From Chionomys nivalis (lineage: Eukaryota; Chordata; Mammalia; Rodentia; Cricetidae): a DNA stretch of 64,000 nucleotides. The stretch is from the NCBI RefSeq assembly GCF_950005125.1, contig NC_080098.1, positions 34,909,679-34,973,678 of the forward strand, written 5' to 3'. Made by a program: the position numbers and the translations under genes. Shown piece after piece: positions 34,401 through 46,885 of this stretch. Positions within the stretch are counted from its first letter, which is position 1. Each line of letters starts with the position of its first letter. The notes under the pieces were generated by a model. That model saw only the letters and a program-made list of their open reading frames with translations. It made no database searches and had not been told where the DNA came from.

Positions 34401-37400
34401 CCAAGACTATAGTTTGTGATTGATTGCTCTCCACAACTAACAGCAAGGCCCGGTTGCTGAAGACAACACCCACACAAACTCACTGAACACAGAGATGTCC
34501 AGCTGGGACCTGCACTGAGCCATCATTCCCTCCGTTCCAGGGTCTCTGTCATAGAGAAGTCCTCCGCACATTTCCATAGAGAAACGTAAACACCAAGCCA
34601 GCCACAAACGCTTTATCTTCAATGGTGCAAGATACGTAGGGTAATGCTGGTGCAAAGCCACCACTGATCATATAATAAATCATTTAACCTTGAAGGCCTA
34701 CTCCATGAGATGGAACCCATACCCTGAAACTAGATAGCCCAGGGACTAAGGTAAAACCAAAAAACTATTCTAAAAAAGAAAAAATAATGTAGTGATAAAA
34801 TGATTCCTAATGATTCTGCTACACTCAGAGATCAGTGCCTTGTTCAGCCATCATCAGAGAGGATTCCTCCTGCAGCAGATGGGAACAAGTATATACACTC
34901 ACAGCCAGACATTACGAAGAAAGTGAGAGACCTTGGCACACTCCATCAAATTCCTCCCCTCAGAGCTCAGGAAACCATGTGGAAGAGGCAGAAAGAGTAA
35001 GAGCCAGAGGGGATGGAGGACACCAAGAAAACGAGGCCCTCGGAATCAACAGGGGTTCATCTGAGCTCACAGAGCTGAGTTAGCATGGGTCTGGGTATAT
35101 ATTACTGCTTCCAGTTAAGTGTTTTTATGGGATTCCTGAGTGTGTAAACAAGTGGGTCTCTGGTTGTTATGCCTTCTTTCCGTCTGTGTTGTCCAGCTTT
35201 GATGTGATAGTTTTTGTTTTTGATAGTTCTTGCTTTATCTTACTATATTTTACTTTGTTGCATTTTTTTAAAGGAAGGAAGGAAAATCTAGCCCCTATGG
35301 TAAAGGTTAACAACTGAGTTGTCACTTACACCTGCTGGAACAGGGAAAATCAGTTTTCTCTATTGGATTGACACTGGACGTATCAACCACTCCAGGACAG
35401 GTTCAGGAGTAGTTGACCAGCATATAATGGATGTCACTGTTTTTTGTATGCTTTTAATTGGTTGCAGTTTGGCGTTTCGTTTTGCTTCTTTTTGGGTGGT
35501 GGCTTATTTTGTTTTCTTGGTTTTGGGGGGTTTTGTTTTTTGAGAAAGAACTTCAAATTGGTTGGGTAGAGATGGGGAAAGAATCTGGAAGGACTTGGGG
35601 AAGTGGAAGAATATGATCAAAATATATTTCAAGTTAAAAATTCTTTTATATAGTAAAAAATATAATAAAAATTATTTAAAAAGAGTAGCTTCGTAGATTC
35701 ATATATTTGAATACTTAAGTCAGCAGGAAGTGGAACTGTTTTGAAAGGATTGGAAGGATTAAAAGGTGTGGCCTTGTTAAAGGAAGTGTCACTGGGGGTG
35801 GGCTTTGAGCTCTCTCTCTTCCTGCTACCTGAGGATCAGGATGTAGAATTCTTAGCCACTTTCCTCAGCACCATGTCTGCCTGTGTGCTTCCATGCTTCC
35901 TGCCGTGACAATAATGGACTAACCTCTGAAACTGTAAGCCAGCCCCAATTAAATGCTCTCTTTTATGAGTCATCTTGGTTTGCTGTGGAATAATCCTTTT
36001 GTCCACTGTGAAGATTTGTCACTTAGACTGGTTTAACAAAGAAGCCGAATGGCCACTAGCTGGACAGGAAAAGGTTAAGTGGGAAAGCCAAACTAAGAAT
36101 GCTGGGAAGGAAAAGGGTGAAGTCAGAGGAGATGCCAGAGATGGAAAGGAATCAGGATGTATAGAAAATGCTGTAACAAGACATGAGCCGTGTGGCAGAG
36201 GGCAGATAAGAAATATGGGTTAATTTAAATTCAAGAGTTAGATAGTAACAAGTCTAAGCTATTGGCTGAGCATTTATAATTAATATTAAGACTTTGAGTG
36301 GTTCTCTAGGAGCAAGCGGCCAGGACAGAAACTTCCACCTACATTGGTCATGTGTTTCTTCACAGCAGCAGAACACTGACCAAGACAGGCTCCCAGACAC
36401 CCTGAGAAGCTGGGTCAGGAACTGGGCATTTCCTCCTTCCCCTCCCAACACTGAGACAGGGCTTTCAGGGGATTCACCCACAGTGGGGAGAGAGAGGCAG
36501 CAGGAGTGGCCTGAAGGAGGAGGACACCAGTCTCATCAGAGACACCACAGGTCTGTCACCTCAGGTCTTACACGCCTGTCACTCGGGCCTTTTCCAAGAC
36601 AAAGGGGCCTGCAAATTCCTCTTAGTTTTAGCTTCACTTCATCAGCCTTTTGTTATTGCGGGGAGGGGGTGTCAGTTAGCACAGGCTGGCCTGAAAGGCT
36701 CAAGCCCCTTCTTCTGTCTCTCAAGCACAGAGCTGACAGCCCCACAACCACCATACCCAGTTCCTCTGCTTCCTTAAGTTCTACCTGGAACTGGGCACTT
36801 TGATGCTGGTCACTTAGGAGGCTGAGATAGGGATCTAAGTTCAAGGTCTGCCTGGGGTACAGAGTTGAGTCCAGGGCCACCCTGGTCAACTGGGTGAGGA
36901 CTTGTCTGAAAATGAAAAGAAAAAAGGGGCTGGGTTCGTAGTTCAGTGATAGCATGCTTGCCTCACATTCAAAAGAACTCGGGTTCAATCTCCAGTAAGA
37001 GGAAAGGGAAGGAGCGGAAAAGACAGTAATAAGTCCCCTCAGTGTCTGTCTGTCCTAGCAGAACCAGGCAGGGTGTCACACAGGTCTTAGGTGGCACTCA
37101 GTGACTTGTTCTCTATGGTGAAGGCTGTACATCTGAGTTTCAGCCTTAAAAGGCTGCAGCTGACAGATGACAGGAATGTGGCGGTCCTGCATGCTTCCCT
37201 GAACTGGCTTCTTCACTACCCTCAACTATAATTAACCCCAAGACCCCCCAGGAACCCCGGGCCCTTCGCCACACCCTTCCAGATGACAGGCCCCTGTGTG
37301 TGACGCAGTTCTTTTGAGAAGTGGCTGACCTCTGCCTCTCTCCCCTAATAAATCTCAGGCTGTTGATGTCACAGATCGGCTCACGCCCTCTGAACTCCCC

Positions 37401-40400
37401 ATAACCCGTGTTTTCAACCACTACTTCACGCTGGCATTGCCATTCTCTCTCACTAAAGTCACAATAGTTGGTCCTGGTAGAAACAGCCCGCACCGCCTAC
37501 CTTTCCACGTGTGACAGTGTCCTTTGCAAACCTGCTGTCCCCGGAGACACAGCCGTTCCCACTATGTTCCAAGAGCTGCTCCATGACATTTCCTAACTTA
37601 TACTTGATTTGGAATTCCTCCTTTGTTTTCAGGGTGTGGGTACGCACCTGTAATGTCAGCATTTGGCAGGCTGAGGCAGAAGGATCATTTCGAGTTTGAG
37701 CCTAGCCTGGGGCTGTATATTAGGATCCGACCTGCAAATCACCCACTCCCACAAAAAAAAAAAAAAAAAAAAAAAAAAAATTCTTCTACAGAAACCTTCA
37801 AAATCCTTCCAAAATATAACCTTCTTAAGAGTCTGTACCCAATCCCGTGAAAAGATAGGCTTGGGGCCACAGCACAATCCCCTTACCCTCTGCTTACCCT
37901 CTGCAAGCCATGGTCCTGCCTTGTGGGCTGAAGGCACTGGGGAGCCCTTAGAAGTAGCTGAGAAGTTAGACATGCACACGTAGGTTTGTAAATGTATGTA
38001 TGTGCGCTGGTCTGGGAATTGCATCTTTCCCGCTCAATTACACATCCTTTACATTCCTCCCGCTTTTTATTTTGTGACAGCGTCTCAGTAAGGTGCTGAG
38101 GGTGGCCTTGAACTTACTCTGAAGACCAGACAGGCTGTGAACTCCAGACCCTCCTGCTCATCCTCCAGGGTAGCTGGGATGGCAGGCCCGCACCATCACC
38201 TCTAAGGCCCATACATCCTTTTTTTCTTGGTGTGTACATATGCTATACAAAGAGCGCTACCCCAGCCACTTTATTTTATTTCAAAACATTCCGTATGCAC
38301 ACATGCACAGAGAGTAATTCATATGCCCAGCATTCACTTCCAATAGTAACGCTTTGTATGTCTGTTCCAAGTACGAGAGAGGAAGGGAGAACGTGAGTGT
38401 GTACGCCCCAGAGCTCAGCATCACAAGTCTTCCTAAACCAGTGTCCAACTTACTTTTTGAGACAGTATCTCTCACTAAATTTGGCAATGTCCAGTTAAGC
38501 TAGGCTGGATATGTAGGCAATTTCAGGGATCCTCCTGTCTCTGTCTCCCCAGTGCTGGGATGACAGGCATGTGTTACTATGTATGCCTGGCTTTTTTTTT
38601 TTTAATGTGGATGCTGAGTATCAGAAATAAAGTCCTCACATTTGTACAGCAAGCATTTGACTGACTGAGCCACCTCTCCAGCTCTGCACTTTGATTTTAA
38701 TAAATAAAATTGCCACCATTGCCAGTTAAGCCCTGCTTAGTTCTGTTCCCTGCCAGGGTGATTCCTTCCCTGAGGCTGTTTTCAACCCAGGCTGGTTTAT
38801 ACTTTTACTGTGTTTATATATGTATGCAGAAGAAACTATGGGGCTGTCACACACCAGTTTGTGTTTCTTTTTTCTTCTTCTTTTTGTTTTGTTTTTTTGA
38901 GACAGGGTTTCTCTGTGTATCTCTGGCTGTCCTAGAACTCACTCTGTAGACCAAGTTGGCCTCAAACTCACAGAGATCCGCCTGCCTCAGTCTCTCTGAG
39001 TGCTGGGATTAAAGGTCTGAGCCACCACCAGCCGGCTGTGTTTCTTATGAATGTCTCTATCCCTCCTGCAGTCTTCTACAGCTGGCGTGTCCACCCACAA
39101 CACTCAGTGGACCGGCTCTCTAGTTCCTGCGTCTTCACCTAGTGCCACATTCACCGTGCCTTCACAGGCCACCTGTACACATCCATCTCAAGCAGAGGAA
39201 CAAGGGGAAGAGTGGGGAGGAGCTGAATCCAGGCTTGAACCGCGATAGCTTCGCCAATTATCAGCTGTGCATCTGGGATAGGTGCCTGACCTCACTACTC
39301 CTCCGGTACCCATAAAATAGGATGGGTAACAGCACCTGCCTGGTGCATTTCTGAGGCCTCGGTGAGTGAAATGCCAAACACCTGCCTATTGATAGGCACT
39401 ATGGAGTCCTGTGGCGCCCATACGGCTACTAGGACTCAGGATCACCAGGCTTGTCTTCAAACCTCAATTCTAAATGCCCAAAGACTAGCCTGGATGCTTT
39501 CTCGACCATAAAAGGAGCTCTCTTACTCAACCAGGTGAGGGACTCAGCGGCACGTGAGCGCCTACTCATGGCCCTGCTGCACTGCCCACTTCCTGATGCA
39601 CTGGGGAAATTACATAACCCCCGAGGCCCTGGTCTTCTTCCTTCTTCCCTTGCCTCCCAGCACCAGCATCACCCCATTGCCTCACTATGTGTGTCTACGG
39701 GCCCTGAGCATCCCACTTCACTGAGCAGGACGGCAGACGGTCAGGGTCCCTGAAATCAGATGCAGAGCGTGGCCCTTCCTATAGGATTCCCTGGAGAATT
39801 CGGAGTCGCCCTAGGGGATCTGCAGTTGAGGTCAGCAGTGCAAGGCAGTAAAGTGAGAGTGTGCTTCTGCACTCTTTGTTAGTTTTCCTTCCAGAGATAC
39901 AGCTTTGGGATCAGAGAGGGTCTGCAGCCCCACACCTAGCCTGTGTCCATGGCAACAGAGCTGGGCCTATAGAGGCGACACTGTACGCATGGTCCCCCAG
40001 GACAAACTCATCCCGTCACTTAAGAAGGGCAGCTAGGGGCTGGAGAGATGGCTCAGTGGTTAAGAGCATTGCCTGCTCTTCCAAAGGTCCTGAGTTCAAT
40101 TCCCAGCAACCACATGGTGGCTCACAACCATCTGTAGGGAGGTCTGGCGCCCTCTTCTGGCCTTCAGGTATACACACAGGCAGAATATTGTATACATAAT
40201 AAATAAATAAATATTTAAAAAAAAAAAAAAAAAAGAAGGGCAGCTAGAAGCTAGACATGGTGGTACCTGTCTGTAATTCCAGTCTTAGGGAGTCTGAGGA
40301 GGGAAGGTGATGAGTTTGAAGCCAGCGTGGGCTACACAGTGAGGTCAAGGCTACCCTCCTATGGAAAGTTCTCCAAGTTGAACCCAAGGGCACGCCAAAT

Positions 40401-43400
40401 GCTTCTCCTTATTCTTGTCCTGCTGAGAGCTGGATCCAGAGTCAGCCCAGTCCCAGGCTCAGACGGGCTCGGCATCTGCCATACAATTGAGGTGGACAGA
40501 TGTTCATCTGGGTGCTGTCCCAGAGATATCTGTACCCTCTGTCCTCAGGTACCCACGACCATCAGTCCAGCCTCATTCTAAGGAGACATGCATGCCTCAT
40601 GGGCTCTGCTGTCCAGTGAAGAGGCAGAGGTGACCTCGCTGACTCAAGGACCGCTTCAGTCTGAGCTGTTACACACTGCCCTGCCCTCCTGTTACTGCAC
40701 ATCCCAAGCTGACCGGGGAAGCACCGTCCACCTGCCTCGGCATACAGACTAACATCTGAGGACAGCCTCCCTCATGAGCTCTCTTCTCAGTCCCAGGAGT
40801 GACCGGGCTGTAGTACTATGATCATATTCTCACAGGGAGCCACGATCACACCTTTAGTTCAGTAGCCGGGACTCCTCAACTGTCACAGGATCCAAAGGAG
40901 ATTAACCAAGTGACTGGCGGAACTAGTTAGTCAAGCCCAAGGGCTCCACAAAGGAGGGTCATCTGGTCAGCACACAGCAGCGACACACTGTATTTTACCA
41001 CAGGATTCCTTCCTGCAAAGTAAATTATGTAAAACCTACGAAACAAGTTAGCACCAAAAATGCCCAGGTTTCCCCCACGGAGGAGCCTTCTGCTTCAGAA
41101 ATAAGGCAAATGTGGAGGTTTATAGACTTTCCCAGGAACCCGTGACCTTGTGGGTCATGTGGTGTTGGATGGAGTTCCTCGTGTTCTACAAAGAATGAAT
41201 AGCTATGGGAACTCCTGAAGAGGAAGCAGCCTGGCTGAGGCTTTTTTTTTTTCTCCTCCCCCCACCTCTCACACTAGGGATGGAACTTGGGGCTTTAAGC
41301 ATTCGGAGCAAGTGCTATTCCACTGAGCTATATCCCCAACCTCCTTTTCTATTTTTATTTGAAGACAATGACTTTCCAAGCTGCCCGGGCTGGCCTTGAA
41401 CTCATTCTGCAGCCCAGGTAGGCTTTAAAATGTTGATCCTCCTGCCTCAGTCTCTTGTGTAGCAGGGTTGATAGGCCTGTGCCAGCAGGCCCAGCTCCTG
41501 GGTAGGACTTTAAAGGACAGAAACCAGGAGAAAAGGAATACGTCCATATCGTGTCAGGAACAAGGGAGGGCACCAAGGATGGCTGGTCCCAAGTAGAAAG
41601 GCAGTTTTGCCTCGTGGTACAGGCCTGTCATCCTAGCTACCTGGGAAGATGAGACACAAGTTAGCCTGCCTGGCCCTACAGAATGAGTTCAAGACAGCCC
41701 AGGTAACTTAGTGAGATCCTGCCTCAAAATAAAAAGTAAAGAGAACTGAGGATATAGCTTAAAGGGAGTGCTTATATGGCATCGGTTCAATTCCCAGCAC
41801 TGTGAAATGAACAACAAATACGTAACAGACTAAGTGTGAGAAGCTGGACAAAGAGGGTCACACTCTGTATGACTCCTTTGCTGTGTAATGATGTGTAATG
41901 TCCGGACAGAAAGGACAGCCTGAGGCTGCCGTGAAGAGGAAGAGGTGACTGTTTAATGGAAGCCACGGGTTGGATATGATTTGCCCCCAAAGATCTGTCT
42001 GTATGTTGGAAGTGTGGCCCTCCTGGGAAAGAGGTAGTAAAAACTTGGGCGCTGAATGAGTGATACTCTCCTGAGCAAAGCCAAGGCTTGCGATTTGCCT
42101 GCAGGACTTGCTCCAACAAACCCTACAGACTAAAGGTGGCGTGAGAGCCAGGAAAACAAACAGGTTTGTCCTAACCCCGGGGCTAGCGAACTACAGTCCA
42201 CAGACCAAGTCCATCCCGAAGGCTACTTTTACAACCTGTGTGCTAAGGACGGTTTTTACGTTTATAAAGGATGATTTGAAAATAGAAGGAAGGGGCAGAG
42301 GGCTATGTGACAGAGACCACATGTGGCTCAAAGGCCTGATGTCCTGGCCAGTACCTGACACCCCTTCCTTTCTCCCCATCTTCCACATGAAGTCTGAGGA
42401 CTGGGTATCTTGGCGAAGACACTACTAGGCTTCACTCGTCCCTCCCAGGTAAAGACCTCAGCTGAAGAATGAACTAGAATTTCTGAGCTCCCGCAGCCCC
42501 TATAGGTGCTTCTTGAGCCAGCCACTGGTGCAGCTGTTTTTCTCTCTTAGGAGCCCTGGCTACCTGGAGTTCGAGACAGGCAGGGCTTCCAGTCTGGAAG
42601 TGGCTTCCTCCTCACAAGGAAATCCAAGATGACCAGGAAGGGCTGAAGGAAGTGAACACAGATCAGATCTTCCCCAAACCCCAGACACCCTGGCGAGGAG
42701 GTGCTGCAGCCCTTCGCACGCTCCCTGCCCATGCTGGGCTCAGTGCTGAGCAGCTAGCAGGAGGAACATCTAACAAGCGAGGGATAGGGATGGGGCCTCA
42801 GAGGTGAGCCTGAGTGCGGGCAGATGCACCCTGGTATGGGTCACTGAGCTCATCTACACAATGACACCAACTTAGGACAGGGCTCTGCCCTGATGTCTCC
42901 TTGTGTGACCATGCAAAGGCAGGGACTGAGATGTCAGGGACCAGCATTGGGAGCTCCTAAGGATAACAACTGCCGCGTAGTCTCCTCAGCCAAGCCTCTG
43001 CTGGGGCCAGGGTCAGAGGACTGGAACCACTGAACAGAGCCGGGGTCAGAGGACTGGAACCACTGCTACAGAGCTGTCTTCCTATTCCCAGAGTGCCAAG
43101 CATGCAAAGGAAGTTTGGGGAAAGAGAGGAAAACAAGATGCTAAAGTCACATCTGGTAACCCAAACTTGCCATCACAGCTACTCAGGAGCCTGAGTCAAA
43201 AGTTCAAGGCCAACCTTGACAACCTGAGGAGATCCTGTCTCAAACAAAACAAAATAACAACAACAAAAAAAAAAAACCAAAAACAACAACAACAAAAAAA
43301 CATTGCTAAAGGGGCAGCAGAGGAACCTGTCCTGCTCAAACAGAAGGTTCTACCCAGGAGGTACTGGGGACAGGAGCAGTGACAGTGAGTGCAGGCTCTC

Positions 43401-46400
43401 CATGAGCATAGACACACAGACAAACACAGACAGACATGTACACTGACACACACATACCGGTATTCAAGCACTAGCGCATGCAAACATGCAGAGGCATACA
43501 CAAACATATTTAGAGACACACACGAGCATTCTTAGCAAGTATGTACTCAAAAACACACATAAGCATGCATCCTGATGGGGACATAGGTGTTCACACAAAG
43601 ACATGCACAGAAGTGTACACACAACACAAAGACAAGCATGTACACACAGACGAGTTTTCACAGATCTACACAGCTGCCCACACACAGGCATATACACAAA
43701 CGTGCGCGCTGACACACATAGGGTTCACATTCAGGCACACGGAGACACAGGTACATGTATATGCAAGTATTTGTACACAGAGACACACAAGCATCATGCA
43801 TAAACAACTTCTCACAGACGTACACAGACCCTGACAGGTAAGTAGGGCACAGGCGCAACAGAGTAGTGTGGGCAAAACCTCTGCACCTGTGGTCACACAG
43901 GCAGATGCACAAATGCACACCTAGAAATGCACACAGCTCTGGCTGACCGAGAGCCTGGGGTGTGAGCACAAGGGCCAAGGCACATGGACCATGTGGGGTG
44001 CATAGCCCAGGCTAGGCATAGTCCCAGCTCTGACATGAGATACCCGGAGTCAGCAAGATCTGTCTTGTCTGTTTCCCAAGCTTTAGACCATTTCACAATC
44101 ACCAAGAGGCCTAGAAGCTTCTCCCTCCCAGCTCCCAGAGGCCTGACACACAACAGGTATTTGATAGATAAATTCTGAATAAACTGACTGCTAGGAAGTC
44201 ACAGTAAGAACACACTCTGTCCAAAATCCACTACCCCGTTCTCCTGGTGGCGTGGTGACATAGTCCACAGACTCCATTTTCTGGTGGCTCCTACTTCCCA
44301 AATCAATGTCCACTCGCCACGCCACCTCTCCCCACAGAGAGTTCACTCCTCCATTCCTCTCCTCAGACCACAGAGGGTCCAAGAGAAGCCTGTACCCTTT
44401 CATCCAACCAACCCCAGGAGCCTCCAAAATTGGAGTCCTGGACTGGAAATTCCTAGGAAGGTGTCTGGGACACACAGCAAACAGAGCCCCAACCACCTCA
44501 TGACCCTCTGCTCTACAGATAGGCCTGCACAGGCCTGTGCAGAAGCTGAGAGACCTCTTTGGACCATCTGCCCTATAACCTGGTGAGAGGGACAACACAA
44601 TGCCCCCACACAGGGACTTTCACGGTCGCAGTCTTATCCTGCCCTAACCATTAAAAGCGTGATCTGATGTGGAGCTTGTCAGACTCCGGGTCCAAGGCTT
44701 CTGTGCACGTCTGGTCCTCACCCACAAGCTGTGTGTACCTCAGCCAGCCCCTGGAGCTGGTGCAAGGACTCATTACAGGGAACAACAGGTCTATCGAATA
44801 GAGTTCAGACATTTAGGGATAGCATACACACTCACACTGCACATAGCTTCTTCCGATTAGCAGGCCAAGCCAACCTCCATCTTCCTGACTACCTCAGAAG
44901 GCGAGGCTGAGATGGAGAGTCTCATGAGCCCACTGGCATGACAGCCCCTTCCTCCCGGTCCCCGAGTAGCCTCAACAGGCACCTATTGATCTGAGACTGG
45001 GTGGCCCAATGGGTATAAATAGCAATGGAAAGTGGATTTCTTAAGAGAGTTCTGGCAGAGCTCACCCTGCCAGGGTCTAGCGCCTGGCTCAGTTTTCTGC
45101 GCATGCGTGCAAGATGGGGGTACATTTCTGTCTGGTAAGGGAAAAGGGCCCAGATGGGGGATCCGACCGCCAGCCCAACATCTGTGTGACTAAGCAGTGC
45201 AGGGGATCCTACCACCACTAAGGCTTCATGCAAAAAAAGCAGAAAGTGGGCCGGAATGAAGCAGAGGCTCACCTCGCAGACAAAGCAGTCACCCACAGGG
45301 GCAGAGCGAGAACAGGACCAGGGCAGACAGGTTGAGCTACCAGGCAAGGAATACCTATGCTCCTCATAGGACAGCAACAGGCTGAGAGCAGGCACGCCCT
45401 TCTCCAAACCGCTCTTTGTGTAAAACAGAAATACCGTGGGGCATTCCAGGGGTGGGGGCACTCCACACAGGACGCTGACTTCGTGGTAATGCCGCCTCTT
45501 TCTGAGTCTTGGGAGGAGGAACAGTTCATGGGTTGTAAGTGACATGAGCGTGCCAGGCCTAAGGATGTGACAACCGGAAGGCAGCTCCCTCTACCTCCCA
45601 GACTCCCTTCTTGATCATTTCCAACCCCTGGGCCTTCTAGCTCTCCTCTATCCAGTCCCCTGCCTCAGGACCCCCATCCCTGGGGATGTAGGCATCGCAT
45701 TGTGCGAGTCTTCCAGCCCTCACTCTTTTCAGCCCCTCAAGTCATGACGCAGGTGCGTGTACAGAACTTATCGCCTCAACTGGATTTGACTACTTTTAGG
45801 CGGACTGAGATAAGTCTCATTCTGTAGTCTACCCTGGCCTTGAACTTTCAGCATTCCTCCTGTCTCCACCTCTGGAGAGCTGAGACCACAGACCCGCACA
45901 CAGACCCAGCCAGCACACAACTTCTCCCCCACAGTTGGATTTACGTGGTCTGAAATGAGCTCAAGCACAGGGATCCTTGGAGAGCCACATTCCTGGCACT
46001 TCTCGTGACTGAGAACCCATGTCAGAGAACAAGAGATGGCACGGCAGGCTGGAGTCCAAGAGTCAGCTTCCTAACTCTCCAGAAGGACCAGAATTCTTGT
46101 CAGGAAGCTAGGAACGTTCTCACTGTGGTGCTGTCTGCTACCAGCTAGTCCGAGCCCTCAGACAAACGCCCCCTTGCTATTGTGTCCTCCCACCTGGGGG
46201 ACATAAAGAAAACAAGGATGGTGGCTTGGAGCCTCCTGACAAGTGGCTCTGTCTGCCTGGTCACTTTTCCCCTTGCTCAGCATTTACTCAACAACCAGCA
46301 GATGGTGCAGAAAATGCGCCGGCCGGCCCCTAATCTGGCTCTAAGAGCAGGCTTGGCGTGACTGCCGGAGAGACAGGGCAGCACGCTCCAAAGGAACCAG

Positions 46401-46832
46401 AGATAAGATCTCCATCTGAGACCCGGTTCTCCAAATGACACTGCCTTACCTCACATTGCCATCTTGCAGGAACCACCCATTTCTACTCAATTACAAAACC
46501 TGTGTGTCATGAAGCCAATGGCCTGGACTGGTTCTCGAGTTTAAAGGCAGCACCAGAAAAGCCACACCCATTACTCCTGGACTGGAAAATATGCTGACCC
46601 ACAGGACCACTAAGAAGGCGCCAAGGGGCTGGAGAGATGGCTCAGTGGTTAAGAGCATTGACTGTTCTTCCAGAGGTCCTGAGTTCAATTCCCAGTAATC
46701 ATATGGTGGCTCACAACCACCGGTAATAAGATCGGGTGCCAACTTCTGTCTGCAGGGACACATGCAGGCAGACCATTGTATACATAATAAATAAATCTTT
46801 TTTTTAAAAAAAATGAAGGCTCTAAGCAGAGA

Positions 46833-46885
<53 letters not shown>

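Noticed and set aside
34810..35690. Active L1 element
   Set aside because: Only a 3' UTR-like tail is present; no ORF1 or ORF2 is found upstream.
36294..36803. 169-codon open frame on the + strand
   Set aside because: It starts inside an LTR and runs through repeat and intron sequence, antisense to Gpr137b, with no recognisable domain.
40037..40200. tRNA gene (A-box/B-box-like sequence in B2 and ID copies)
   Set aside because: The internal RNA polymerase III boxes belong to tRNA-derived SINEs. No cloverleaf is formed, and A tails and target duplications are present.
43464..43978. Cysteine-rich small proteins on the - strand
   Set aside because: The cysteines come from TGT/TGC in the degenerate CA-rich tract; no signal peptide plus spaced-cysteine pattern is shared between them.
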